From Primulina eburnea (lineage: Eukaryota; Streptophyta; Magnoliopsida; Lamiales; Gesneriaceae), in the NCBI RefSeq assembly GCF_022965805.1, contig NW_027331648.1:186001-250000 (forward strand): a DNA stretch of 64,000 nt, read 5' to 3'. The notes under the pieces were generated by a model. The model did no database searches. It was not told the origin of the DNA and worked only from the letters and a program-made list of their open reading frames with translations. A program made the translations under genes and the position numbers. Below are positions 1 through 11,167 of the stretch, piece after piece (within the stretch, counting starts at the first letter, position 1; each line of letters starts with the position of its first letter).

Positions 1-154
1 CTAAAATCATGGTTACATCCAATAAACTAGGGATTTTTCTATGATATTTAAGACAATAAATTTCACGTAAATATGTTCAATAATAAATGTCATTTTTATT
101 AATAATATGAAAACATAGTCTAATTACAATGCTTTTAGGGCACTATTCCCAACA
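1..154 (-). repeat. 3' LTR of Copia A, partial
   Basis: Read on the minus strand, this begins with TGTTGGGAATAGTGCCC directly after the polypurine tract. The first ~20 bases of the window recur at 37421-37440, and the block around 121-154 recurs at 37471-37504. The 5' LTR copy lacks about 60 bp present here (roughly 24-90). The remainder of this LTR is beyond the window start. Confidence 0.85.
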
Positions 155-170
155 ATCTCCCACTTGCCCT
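155..170 (-). promoter_or_regulatory. Polypurine tract of Copia A
   Basis: On the minus strand this reads AGGGCAAGTGGGAGAT, immediately followed by the LTR start TGTTGGG. A purine run containing AAGTGGGAGA next to the 3' LTR is the usual plus-strand priming site of plant Copia elements. Confidence 0.8.
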
Positions 171-1712
171 TAAAGCATATGAGACATGTCTTTAAGTCCC
201 ATATTCATCATATGCCTCTCAAACACTTTTGCAGGCAGTGTCTTAGTGAATGGATCGGCGAGGTTGTCACCAGACGCAATCTTGAGAATGGAAACGTCAC
301 CTCTTTGTACTATCTCTCGGATCAAATGGTACTTTCTTTCTATATGCTTCGATCTCTTGTGACTGCGAGGTTCCTTTGAATTAGCCACTGCACCACTGTT
401 ATTACACCACAAAGTGAGTGGATTATCCATATTTGGAACAACTTCCAAATCATATAGGAACTTCTTAAGCCATACAACATCTTTAGCAGCTTCAAAAGCA
501 GCTATGTATTCAGCCTCCATGGTCGAGTCGGCTGTGCTGGATTGTTTTATGCTTCTCCAGACTATGGCATTGTCACCAAGGGTAAACACCGATCCAGATA
601 TCGACTTTCGAGAATCTCTGTCTGATTGAAAATCAGAATCAGTGTAACCGTCTATTTTAAGGTCACTACCCGAATAGACAAGCATACAATTTCTCGTTCT
701 CCGAAGATACTTGAGAATGTTCTTTACCGCTATCCAATGATCCATACCAGGATTTGACTGAAATCGACTGACTATCCCCACAGCATAACATATGTCTGGT
801 CTAGTACACATCGTTGCGTACATAAGGCTGCCTACTGCAGAGGCATATGGAACGCGTCTCATGGAACGCGTCTCATGTCCTCAACTTCTTGCGGTGTCTT
901 AGGACACTGCTCCTTGGAGAGGATGATTCCATGTCGGGTTGGTAGATAACCTTTCTTGGAATCTTGCATTTTATAACGCAATAACATCTTATCAATATAA
1001 GAAGCTTGAGACAATGCCAACAATTTGTTCTTACGATCTCGAACAATTCGAATTCCAAGAACATAATTTGCTTCTCCCAAATCTTTCATTTGGAATTGCT
1101 TGGCTAGCCAATCCTTTACTTTAGACAACTTTTTTACATCATTCCCAATGAGCAGAATATCATCTACGTAAAGCACTATGAATACCACATTTTTATCTTT
1201 GATGTGATTGTATACACAAGGCTCATCAACACTTTGATCAAAACCATAAGATTTAATTGTTGCATCAAATCTATGATTCCAAGATCTTGAGCTTACTTTA
1301 GTCCATAAATGGATCTAAGTAATTTGCAAACTTTTTGCTCTTGACCTTGTGCTATAAAACCTTCTGGTTGCCTCATGTAGATTTCCTCATCTAGATGACC
1401 ATTTAGAAAGTCCGTCTTGAAATCCATCTGCCATATCTCATAATCAAAATGAGCAGCAATTGAAAATAAGATGCGGATAGATTTAAGCATGGCTACAGGA
1501 GAGAAAGTCTCTTCATAATCGACTCTTTCTCTTTGGGTATAACCCTTTGCAACCAATCTTGCTTTAAAAGTCTCCACTTTCCCATCTGCACCTATTTTTC
1601 TCTTATAGATCCATTTACACCCAATAGGTCTAACCTCTTCAGGTATATCTACAAGAACCCAGACAGAATTAGAGTACATCGACTCCATTTCTTGATTCAT
1701 AGCTTCAAGCAA
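170..1712 (-). pseudogene. Copia A reverse transcriptase and RNase H, broken
   Basis: Read from 1712 downward. The RT N-terminal part has [20 protein letters not shown] and a QMDFKTDFLNG motif (usually DVKTAFLNG). The RT active site YVDDILL is near 1165. The RNase H part (862-170) has a changed first acidic motif (YTDSDF), then MEAEY, CNNSGAV and ADPFTK. Lesions: a stop follows IYGLK near 1290; a one-base deletion lies just after it; a 14-bp tandem duplication at 847-874 shifts the frame between RT and RNase H. It would have copied element RNA into DNA in the virus-like particle. No functional enzyme can be made from it as it stands. Confidence 0.85.
847..874. repeat. 14-bp tandem duplication inside Copia A RT-RNase H
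   Basis: The unit ATGGAACGCGTCTC occurs twice in direct succession (847-860 and 861-874). Because 14 is not a multiple of three, it shifts the frame. As a result the residues MRRVP appear both at the end of the upstream ORF and at the start of the downstream one. Confidence 0.9.
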
Positions 1713-2950
1713 CTTTTTTTTTCAGGATCTTCCATTGCATGTTGAAATGACAATGGATCATCTTCCACCCCATCAGTGACTGCAACATTTGACTCTTCGT
1801 CTTGACGATAGCGGAGGGGTAGTCTCACTAATCTCCCACTGCGTCGAGGTGAGATTATATCTTGACTTGGTTTAGTGATATCGTTAGTGGTTTCCTTAAC
1901 AACATTTGTTGTATGTGGAATGATCTCATCATTTAGTAACTCCTTGAGTACAATCTTACTTCGAGGTTTGAAATCGGTCATATAATCATTATTTTCAAGA
2001 AAAATGGTATTTGTCGATACAATTACCTTCTTTTCTTGAGGATCATAAAACCAACCTCCTCTCGTTCCCTTGGTGTATCCTACGAACAAACAAACTTTTG
2101 AACGTGGATGCAATTTCTCAGTCTTTCCTTCCAGCACATGTGCTGGGCACCCCCATATGCGAAAATGAGATAAACTAGGTTTTCTCCCATTCCACAATTC
2201 TAGAGGTGTCTTATGGATTGACTTAGATGGCACTGCATTCAAAATGTAAGTTGCCGTCTCTATTGCGTAACCCAAAATCGAAATTGGCAGTGAAGAGTAG
2301 CTCATCATAGATCTCATCATATCAAGCAAAGTGAGATTTCTCCTTTCAGCAACACCATTTTGCTGAGGGGTACCAGGTGTTGTGAGTTGGTATAAAATAG
2401 CATGCTCTAGTAAATAATCTTTGAACTCAGTATCAAGATACTCTCCGCCTCGATCGGATCGATGACATTTCAAAGATTTTCCTAGTTGCCTTTTGGCTTC
2501 CACATGAAATTCTTTGAACTTTCCAAAAGTCTCAGATTTTCTAGGTATTAGATAAATATATCCATACCTTGAGTAATCATCTATAAAAATGACAAAGTAC
2601 TGATAACCACCTCTAGCTTGTGTTGTCATAGGACCACATACATCACTATGTATAAGCTCTAGTGGTTCTTTGGCCCTATTGCCCTTTGTAGAGAAAGGTC
2701 TCTTAGTCTTTTTTTTCTAGACAAGATTCACAAACATAAATAGTGTTAACATTTAACTCTTTTAAAGAACCATCCTTTACAAGTCTGTTTAATCTTTCTA
2801 AGGAAATATGCCCTAACCTTAGGTGCCATAAATATGTTTTATCTTCATGAGAAATCTTTTGCCTTTTAGTTTTAGGATGTTCTACTTTAAATATTTCGAC
2901 ATTAAGCAGTGGTTGTTCATTTTGTCTTAGAATATATAACCCATTTTCTA
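1713..2950 (-). pseudogene. Copia A integrase region, broken
   Basis: The main open stretch runs from 2629 down to about 1713. It carries the integrase core: IDDYSRYGYIY, the second Asp in HRSDRGGEYLD, and the Glu motif [11 protein letters not shown]. These are followed by WNGRKPSLSHFRIWGCPAH and a basic, variable linker toward RT. The upstream part (2630-2950) encodes the GAG-pre-integrase zinc region (WHLRLGH, then CESCLEKK) but is interrupted near the run of T at 2707-2716. The protein would have inserted the cDNA into host DNA. The frame also breaks at about 1713, where integrase should continue into RT. Confidence 0.82.
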
Positions 2951-4185
2951 TTAATGCAGTACAATCATATGTCCATTTCTTAAAATAACAATCTCATTAT
3001 TATTAAAAGAAAGAGAATAAAATTGTTCATGCAACTTTGATACATAAATCAAATTTCTCCGAAAACTAGGTATAAAATAAACATTGTTTAAAGCCAAATA
3101 TTTATTATTAAATATGAGTTTAACAACTCCCACTGCTTTTGCCGAAACCACTGCACCATTGCCTACTCTCATCGTGAATGACCCATCAACAAGCTCTTCA
3201 TAAGAACTAAGTGTCTGGAAAGAAGAACAAACGTGATTAGTAGCACCGGAATCAACTATCCATATAGAAGAATCAATGGTTACTAAACAAGATTCTAGAA
3301 CAAGTAAATCATATTTACCTTTCTTCTTCTCTTTTAGGTCAGCGAGATACTTGGGACAGTTTCTCTTCCAGTGACCATCAATTCCACAATGAAAACATTT
3401 TCCTTTGGGCTTTGCAGTATTGCCTTTCTTTCTGTCATTGCAACTCTTCCAATTCTTTTGCTTTTTCTGAATTCCCTTTCCTTTCCATTTATTCTTCCTT
3501 TTCAAACTAGATTTGGAGGAAAATAGCTTATTTTCGACGACATTTGTCTCACCTTCTTGAACCTTTCCAATGGAAATAGCCTCAAAGGTTTGCAACTCAT
3601 TGAGCAATTGTGTCATGTTATAATTGAGCTTGTTCATGACATAGTTGCTCTTGAATTGCAGGAAATTAGGAGGCAATGATTCTAAAATCATACTCACTTG
3701 AGTACCATCATCTATGGTCGCACCATGAGTTTCAGCTTCAGTGAAGTAATTAACCATGTTCAAAACATGCGCACCAGCTGATTGCCCTTTTTTCATTTTA
3801 GCATTCATAGCATTCTTAATGGCCTCATGCTTAGATTGACTAGATCGCTGTCCAAACATTGCTTGTAGAGAATCCATTATCTGATAAGCATTATCTACAT
3901 GCTCGTGCTTTAACCTAAGCACGTCATTCATTCCAGCTAACAGGTAGCCTTTTGCTTTATTGTATGCCGCGATCCATCGATCATAAATTTCTCGTACACT
4001 ACGAGAAGCATTCAAAGAGGGCTCAAGAGGACATTCCTATGTTAAAACAAACTTGAGGTTCTCACAGACGAGGGCAATATTTATGTTACTCTTCCATTTT
4101 AAAAATTTTCGCCAGTCAACTTTTCATTAAGTAAAGCAATAACGGGACCGGAAGATATGCTTGCTGAAATATAAAAATGACATTT
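2951..4185 (-). pseudogene. Copia A Gag and aspartic protease, broken
   Basis: The open part (4015-2951) has a UBN2-type Gag domain. A CCHC knuckle (Cys207, Cys210, His215, Cys220 of that segment; CFHCGIDGHWKRNC) should bind RNA. The protease signature IVDSGATNHV follows near residues 253-262. The Gag N-terminus lies upstream in 4030-4180: NEKLTGENF is visible there, but a frameshift after ENF (near 4100) and a TAG near 4050 cut it from the rest. The exact start is uncertain. An AG with a preceding T-rich tract at about 4169 looks like a 3' splice site, so the first codons could come from an upstream exon. Confidence 0.8.
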
Positions 4186-5781
4186 AATCAATTGAACAAA
4201 TATCATACATAAATAATTTAGGAATAATAAATATGATGTACGATAAAATAGATTTATTTTACCAATTCCGAGGTAATTTAATCTCGCATTTAACAAGTAG
4301 CCTTAGGGTCAAACGAATTAAATGACGATTAAATTGAGACTATCTATATTAATAAATAAAACACTAAGATATCTCATATCTTCACTTTTATTTAATAATT
4401 ACCATTTAATTTAGCCTAGATGCATCGAAACAATTTAATTACATATTTAAGAGTGTAACCCACTATTTCAGATTTTAAAAACTCAATTCATAATTGCCAT
4501 CTTAGGGTAGGTAAAGTATGAATTTAATTAAAAATCTTATCTTTTGGGAAACTAAGCCTTGAATATTGATTTAAATGAAAACCTTCCTTAGGGAGGACGT
4601 CCTATTTGTCACTAGGCGTCATTTAAATCTCACGTTACTTTTGTTAATAGTGGAGAATTTATTGTCATATATTTTTCTCTCACTCATTATAATAATTAAA
4701 GTTTCTCAAACTTTAAATTATTTAATTAATTAAATCATCTAATGATTTAATTATAAAAAAATTACAATCTTTTTTTTAATAATGCAACGAGTGTACATCT
4801 ACACATAATGAGTATCATAAAATTTAAATCTAATTTAAACATGATACAAGAAATAAAAATATAAAAGTAGATATAGTTGAAACTCGTAATTTTCCTTATT
4901 ATCATTAATTGAAAATAAAATTAACAAATTAAATAAACCATTTATTTAATTTCAAATTAACTTTATAAATCAATTAAAAAATCAACAATATAAATTAATT
5001 GGGCATTGGGCACACAATTATTATCTTAAAACATGATGGGCCCAATTTATAATAATAATTATTATTATTTAAAAACGTAGCATCCCATCTGTTTCCTCAA
5101 GCAGCTATGCTGCCATTAAAAAATTGCAGTTTCCATAGGTTCCATCTACCTCAAAAATTCCATCGAATTTTCAGTACTATAACTCGTTCGACGAGCCACT
5201 TTTCTCGCATAAACAAATTTACACGAAGTACCGTATGCTACAAATTCTTCGAGACCACAGGCACTAGCCATGGCGGTCCAACCATCCATTGCTCATACCG
5301 TCGTTTTAGTGCCCACACAACTCGTGTGCGAGCCGATGTCTCGATCCAGCGAGTAGAATCACCTGAACCAGAGAATACTAATACTCGACCCAGCGAGTAT
5401 TTGTATTGTAGCCAACGCACATGAATCATGGTTTGGCGAACCATTCATTGCGCTGCCTCTTAGTTCAAGTTCTCCAATACTGACATCGATCGGAAACCGT
5501 TCCAGATAAAGGCCAAATTTTATGGTTCGAACAAGTCAAGCTTTTTACATAGAAGAATTATTCTTTCTTTTCTAGTACAAAATAAGAATTCTTCTCCCAT
5601 CTCATGTAGGACACGATAGAATAAATTAATATTTTATATGTCAAATCATCTTATTTGATTTGTTTTCATAATTAAGATAATCAAATATCCTCGACAATCA
5701 AAATTTTAACAACTAAACTTATAAGCTTTAACAATAACCCATTATCATAATTCTCGTGATTTATATTCATATGAAAACAAT
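4186..5781 (-). other. Copia A leader, about 1.6 kb, no gene seen
   Basis: This AT-rich stretch lies between the PBS and Gag. It is much longer than most Copia leaders. A GC-richer island at about 5090-5480 has short ORFs on both strands (for example 5107-5424) with no recognisable protein. The region might contain an intron, given the splice-acceptor-like sequence before Gag. I see no other structure in it. Confidence 0.5.
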
Positions 5782-5793
5782 GGCTCTGATACC
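5782..5793 (-). promoter_or_regulatory. Primer-binding site of Copia A
   Basis: The minus strand reads GGTATCAGAGCC, complementary to the 3' end of initiator methionine tRNA. It sits 3 bp from the SIRE-1 insertion point. If SIRE-1 and one copy of CCTTC are removed, this site directly abuts the 5' LTR end at about 35906. Confidence 0.8.
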
Positions 5794-5796
5794 TTC

Positions 5797-6737
5797 TGTT
5801 AGACATGAATTTTATTGTGGCGATGATAACTAAGACCAGTAGACCAGCAGACCAGAACAATAGTATAACTTATCAGTAGATGCTGATCTACTATAACTAA
5901 ACCAGTAGAAAGGGATAACAATACAAAACCAATAGAGAACGTTTTCTAACGTTGCTATCTTAATTGTTACCGTTAAAGAGTTCCTAGTACTAGTATTAAT
6001 TGCAGCATTAAATACTATACGGAGTAATTTAATGCAGTTTACCCAATTAAGTATAAAACAAGACTGATTGTTTTATAGCTTTTCTGCAGGAACTTCTTTC
6101 GGTAATAAAGCTGATTGTATCAGTTATCTGAAGACATACTCTGTTTGTGAACGTTGAACTCAGTCGATTATATATACTTGGATCAAATCCTTGTTCGACA
6201 CGACACTTCGCTTATTATCATTCTTTAAGGAACAAAGCTTCTCTCTTATCAGACGAATATCAAAATTCCTTGAGTATTTAAAAGTTCAACACAAAGAAAA
6301 GTAGCACACGCTTCATAGCTTATATCTGATCTTTTGAAGATCATCTTGTGCTACTGATTCTTACACTCTTCACAATCTTTACATCATTTATACTTTGTCA
6401 GAAGAGTCTGTAATTTGAAAAGAGTCTTTTCAGAACTTTGTGTTTCGCATTCTTGTGAGTTGAGAAACTAAGAGTTTCAGTAGGTTGAGGTGTAAGTCCT
6501 TCTGAAGTGGGTGTGTACAAGAGTTGTACTGTAATATCCAAATTCTTTTAGTTATACCTTCTGGAAACAGAAGAAGGGGAGACGTAGAAGAGTTTATCTT
6601 CGAACTTCCATAAACAACTGCTGCCTACTGTTTTATTGTTTTTCAACTACTTCATCAGATTGTTTCCGCACGATTTATTGTAATCAGGTGAAAGTATTCG
6701 CACAAGATCAACTACTATCCTTAACAGGATTTTAGTA
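5797..6737 (+). repeat. 5' LTR of SIRE-1, first part
   Basis: This matches 34893-35830 of the 3' LTR almost base for base. It ends at TTTTAGTA, where the Athila insertion starts. The last five bases, TAGTA (6733-6737), are the Athila target duplication. The LTR resumes at 25386-25458. As the 5' LTR it should hold the element promoter, now 18.6 kb from the coding region. Confidence 0.93.
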
Positions 6738-8229
6738 TGATCGAGCAAAACTTGCACAGTAAAATCCCCAATAAAAAATATGATTTTGTATACTCAAAAT
6801 AAATCGCAAGTGCACGATGTCAAGTTATAATATAGTGTACGTGAGTACGAGTATCGTTCCACTGAAGACTGTGTTTAACAATTATTATTTTAGTTATTAA
6901 AACTTTAGCGACGAAATTTGATTGTTTGTTTTATGACTAATAAAATTCAAGAAAATTTAAATAAACAAGCTCAAAGATTAAATGATGAAATATGAATGCC
7001 AAATCAATGGATTAAATTTCAAATGATAAAAGAATTTGTTGGGAATTCTGGTTCACCTACCCCTTATTAATTAATTAATTCGTTCGATTGTGTTCTATGC
7101 TTCCGACAGGATTTCCTATTCAATTGAACACACTCTCTCGAGCTATGCCAAACTAATTCACTCAATGAAGTAATTAAATGTCTTTAATTATTTATCAAGA
7201 ATGAACCGCATTTCGATTGATGAAATCCCCTAGTTTTCGACCCTAAGGACTATGACTATCGGCACGTATCCAATTTCATATATCTATGTAAATTGTAGAT
7301 CCGCGAATTATACCACTCGATCCTATCACTAGTTATTCTCTCGAACTCACTCGTGATATAAAATTGTCGTAAAAGTTAGCTACGCTCAAACGACACAATA
7401 AAAATCGTAGTACAATCAAGAATAAAGCACACTCAAAATATAAATTAATCAACTAAAAGTTTGGGGTAGGATCCCCTTTAATCCCAACAAATAATAAAGT
7501 TAGCTACTAGAATTCATAATGAAAATAAGCAAAACAATATTTAAACAACGGAAAATAAACTAGAAATACGAGACGTGACGAAATCTGCGAAGAACGATGC
7601 CCGGAAAACTTCAAATCTTCACTCCAAGCGCAAAGTTCTCTCCAAAGCTCCTTGACGGCTGCCGAATTATGTCTGAATAGATCTCCAATTCGTCCCCCTC
7701 GCATACCATATCAGTCTTGTTCAGAAATTAAGGAAAGAATCGGCTGAACAAATCTTGCCAAAAATAAGTGGCGCTCGGGCGGTAGAAAAGTACCGCTCGA
7801 GCGCCAACTTTCTGTAAGTTCCCTCGGCTGATGCGGCATTCGCGCTCGGGCGGTAGAAGAGCACCGCCCGAGCGCCAAGATTCTGTAAGGCTGACTTCGG
7901 AGGCATTTTCTCGCGCTCGGGCGGTAGAAAAGCACCGCCCGAGCGCAACTTTCTGTCTTGGCCCTTAATTTATTCACTTCTCGCGCCCGGGCGGTAGAAA
8001 TGTACCGCTCGGGCGCCGCTTGTTCTGTCCAATATTCTTGAGCTTTCCACCTTTCGCTCTGATTTTCGTTCTCCGATCATTTTTTCTGCAGATCCATCAC
8101 ACACAAGTGAGACATAATCAAAAGCAATTAATTACTATAAAATGAACAAAAAGTAAATGAAATGCATGCATGCGCAATGTAAACACAATTAAAACTAATG
8201 CAATAAACACGTAAAAACACCCCCTATCA
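6738..8229 (-). repeat. 3' LTR of Athila, complete
   Basis: It is 1492 bp. On the minus strand it begins TGATAGGGGGTG at 8229 and ends TCGATCA at 6738. It is the uninterrupted partner of 16614-17461 plus 24741-25385. Four GC-rich hairpin modules lie near its 5' (U3) end at 7770-8017. The many short ORFs across it are not conserved genes. Confidence 0.93.
7770..8017. repeat. Array of four GC-rich hairpin modules in the Athila 3' LTR
   Basis: Modules at 7770-7805, 7841-7876, 7913-7946 and 7983-8017. Each is an inverted repeat with 13-15 bp arms of the type GCGCTCGGGCGGT / ACCGCCCGAGCGC around an 8-10 nt A-rich loop. Spacers of about 35 bp mostly begin with a CAA-TTCTGT-like block. Modules 2 and 3 have perfect arms. 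The others carry G-A or C-T changes. The same array is in the 5' LTR (24925-25173), and three related modules are inside the element (10842-11009). Confidence 0.9.
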
Positions 8230-9475
8230 ACCCCCTCATACTAACCTTTTGCTTGCCCTCAAGCAAAACAGGTTAAAGCACGAGACTCTAAACAAACACA
8301 ACAAAAGTGAAAGACTCAAACAAGAACTAACCAACACAATTATATACCAATGGTGAAGTGACACGTTTATGTTCATGCCTCAGTTTACTTTCCCACTACC
8401 CATCATAATCAAGTCAAGTCGCAACGAATACTCATTCTCGTCTACACATAAATATCGACACTAATTTGAACGTGTGGGTGTGTGTCATGATGGGTCTAGT
8501 CATTCGTACGTCAAATAGATCAATCATCAAATCATGCGAGTCACTCAATCAACACTTCAATACAAGTCTCACTAGCATGCATCCCCGTGTCCATTTATCA
8601 CTAGCCATAAATTGAACTTTATTCAACTTTTAGGTGCATATAAAGGCGTCGAAAAGAAGGAAAATAAGCTCAAATGGCTAAAAGTTGGGAGTACACCGAT
8701 CATTTTCATTGTGCAATCGTCAAGACTTATCGTCTGACTTTCCTCATCTCCTTACATCTCCAACTTTTAGCCTAGGAATAGAATTTCATTCCTTTTATTT
8801 CGGCTCCCCCTCACCTTACATCTCCTTCTTTATTCTTTTTTTCCTTTTTTGTTTTTTTTGAATGCACAATTTTCACACATGTACTCCCTAGGCTAAGAAT
8901 ATAATATAACTTTGGATTACAGCCGGTTGGGAGTATGATCTTTTCATGAGTGCATTGGAACAGAGGTAAATGTAAAGTTCAAGGCAAATCAAATTTTCTC
9001 ATTCAAGGTCCCACATAGCGACTTATTTTCACGGGTTTGCATGCTAAATCAACTCATAAATGGTGCCTTTCAAGTTAACCACATAAAACTTTCAAATTTC
9101 ACCATTATTCCTACAAAATTCTAGCCCCCACACATATGTGCTCAAAAAGTTCAAAATTTGTACCATAATTCATGCTTTAACAATCACGAGTATCATTCAC
9201 GACGTGACCCAATCAATATTTTTGTAAACTATCAATTCACCATCATCATTGGCTCATAAACATGTCTTCTCACCATAAATGCAACGACTTAAAAACCAAT
9301 TAACTAAACACGCAAAACAACCTAACAAAACATTCTACCCCCCCTCATACGAGAGTTGTGCAATGCCCTCATTGCACAAAACGAAACAAAAACTAAGAAC
9401 AAAAAGAACCATGAATGCAAATGCAAAAGAGAATATGCAAAATAAAAAGAAAGGGGAAACAGTAAACTCCCCTGA
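8230..9475 (-). other. Athila 3' untranslated region and PPT
   Basis: The polypurine tract is 8230-8242, reading TATGAGGGGGT next to the LTR start on the minus strand. The remaining ~1.2 kb has no convincing ORF on either strand. A homopolymer-rich T stretch lies at 8827-8860. A long untranslated stretch before the 3' LTR is usual in Athila elements. Confidence 0.7.
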
Positions 9476-10623
9476 TCAAGTGTCATCCTCATCCTGCTCC
9501 GGCGGTGGCACTCCTGCGGCCTCCCCATGCTGGTAATAATCATACTGGAACTGGAATGGGGGAGGAGGTAGCGGAGACGGCGGCACGGTCGATGGGTCAA
9601 CGCCCCCTTGCACAAGCAGCGAGCGCATCATGGAGTCAATGTGAGACAGATGGTCGGTGACATACGAGTTGAATTGACCTTGATGCGTTTGGAAGGCGAG
9701 ATTCTCGGCCATCATATCGGTGTGAGTTCGCTGGCGGGGTGGTGGTGGACGGCGGCGTGGAGCGGCGGCGCTAGAGCCACCTAAATTTTCCTCCTCAGTG
9801 GGGAAGTCAACCTGTCGCTTGGCATACTTTCGCTTATCGTCTTCGATGGAAATCGGCTTCATGGGTTGAATCCACTCCTCGTCGTCCCGGAATAGAACTC
9901 CCGCCCGGGCACACAACTCGAGATAATTGTCGGGAAGAACAAACCGACGTGACTGTTGCGAGCACACAACATGATTTGAGAGTGGATAAGTGTGCCCACA
10001 TTCACGTCGTAGCCGTGAGTTAACGCAAAAAGGAGAACCGCTCGTTCCTTTTGGACCTCGCTCTTATGCGAGACCGGCATCATCCGTCGGGCCACAAATA
10101 AGTACCACATGGCAGCGTCAACAGTCAAGAATTTCTCGTCGAAACAGCTCGGCGGTCCGCCCACTGGTTTCCACATAGCACCCGCACCCAGATGGCATAG
10201 CGCGCTGATAATCAAGTCATAGTTCGGGTCAGCAGCTAAAGCCTCAAAATGAGAGTTGTCGACCTCCGCCGTTTCCAACAGTGCATTGATAGTTGCCGAG
10301 TCACACAGGACATGTACACCCCGAACAAACACCGTCCCATTTCTCCCCTCCATAGCATTCGCGTAAAATTCATGCACCACCGAAACTACCGCCGCCTTAG
10401 GATGATTGGAAAAAGTTTCCCATCCGCGCCGTTCCAATTCTATCCGAGGTCCTAGGTGCCTATCGGCCGATTCTTTTCGGAATCCCCTCTCTACTATCGG
10501 ATTTCTATGCATCTTGGCATGCTCATATCTAGCCCGAGCTCCCTCACTAACAAATCGATGCCTATCAAAAGTCGAAGAAGAAGAAGAGCCGGAAGTACCT
10601 CGTTGTTTCTTCTTTGGAGCCAT
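9476..10623 (-). pseudogene. Athila 3' ORF (putative plant transposon protein domain), one frameshift
   Basis: It begins MAPKKKQRG at 10623 with a basic, Ser-rich N-terminus. A helical domain follows, with landmarks HEFYANA (residues 84-90), VRGVHV, an internal Trp/Phe-rich part, and LFALTHGYDV near 198-207. It continues to GLFFP. The frame then shifts near 9920. It is carried on by the frame with CARAGVLFRDDEEWIQPMK, then a Pro-rich tail ending DEDDT at 9476. This ORF sits downstream of pol, where Athila elements carry their env-like or accessory ORF. Its function is unknown. A Pfam family of putative plant transposon proteins would be the expected match. The break looks like a single-base indel. 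Confidence 0.75.
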
Positions 10624-11167
10624 GGTAGGTGAGGAGAGAGATGTGGGGTGAATCGGAGAAGATGACCGCTTGAATTCCGAAGGATGATTGTACCCACGAA
10701 GCTTGAACCTTGACGGTTGGAGTGATTCCCTGCAAAAATTTGAGAGTAGAGTGGAAGAGGGTTAGGGATTTGGGGGAGAAATTGGGGGAGATGTCGCGCA
10801 TAATGAAGAAAAGGAAAGGGAATCGCGCTTATAAAGTAATCGCGCTCGAGCGGTAAAAAGTTACCGCTCGAGCGCCAACCTCTCTGGACGTAAAAATCAG
10901 AGGTAAGCGGGCGCGCTCGAGCGGTAGGAAATCACCGCCCGAGCGCCAAGTTTCTGTACGCCAAGGTAAATTTCGCGCTCGAGCGGTACAAAAATACCGC
11001 CCGAGCGCCAACCTCGCTGCCTAAAACGCTTAAGTTTTTTTTTTTAATTTTTTTTTTTTAATATGAAAACATAAACTTAAACTAACACTATAATCAAATT
11101 AAATGCAAGATGAAGGGAAAAAGAATAGTTCTCAATTTATAGTCGAGAGCTTGACTGTCGGTCCGTC
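10624..11167 (-). other. Athila spacer between pol and the 3' ORF
   Basis: About 540 bp without a coding frame of note. It holds the second hairpin array (10842-11009), a poly-T/poly-A stretch at 11034-11062, and on the minus strand a TTTATAAG sequence near 10830, about 200 bp upstream of the 3' ORF start. That could be a TATA box for a separate transcript. I cannot show that it is used. Confidence 0.5.
10842..11009. repeat. Three hairpin modules in the Athila interior
   Basis: Modules at 10842-10876, 10913-10947 and 10975-11009. Arms are GCGCTCGAGCGGT / ACCGC(T/C)CGAGCGC with loops such as AAAAAGTT, spaced about 65-70 bp apart. They are the same unit as in the LTR (7770-8017), with GAG in place of GGG in the left arm. 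They lie upstream of the 3' ORF, so the unit has been copied to a second site within the same element. Confidence 0.88.

Noticed and set aside
5107..5424. 105-residue ORF in the Copia A leader
   Set aside because: No recognisable domain, overlapped by an ORF on the other strand, and no second copy in the window to compare.
4300..5781. Possibility that the Copia A leader is another LTR or solo element
   Set aside because: It is AT-rich like the 5' LTR at 35906-37504, but I could not align the two beyond short AT-rich words, and no TG...CA ends or target duplication are visible.
7711..7977. ORFs of 75-88 residues in the Athila LTR, repeated at 24866-25133
   Set aside because: They consist of the translated hairpin modules and occur in several frames. 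They are products of the repeat, not genes.
7770..8017. Regularly spaced repeats resembling a CRISPR array
   Set aside because: The units are imperfect inverted repeats inside an LTR of a plant retrotransposon, the spacers are related to each other, and no cas gene exists here.
9279..9615. Short ORFs on both strands between the Athila 3' ORF and the PPT
   Set aside because: No conserved motif. They overlap each other and the tail of the 3' ORF.
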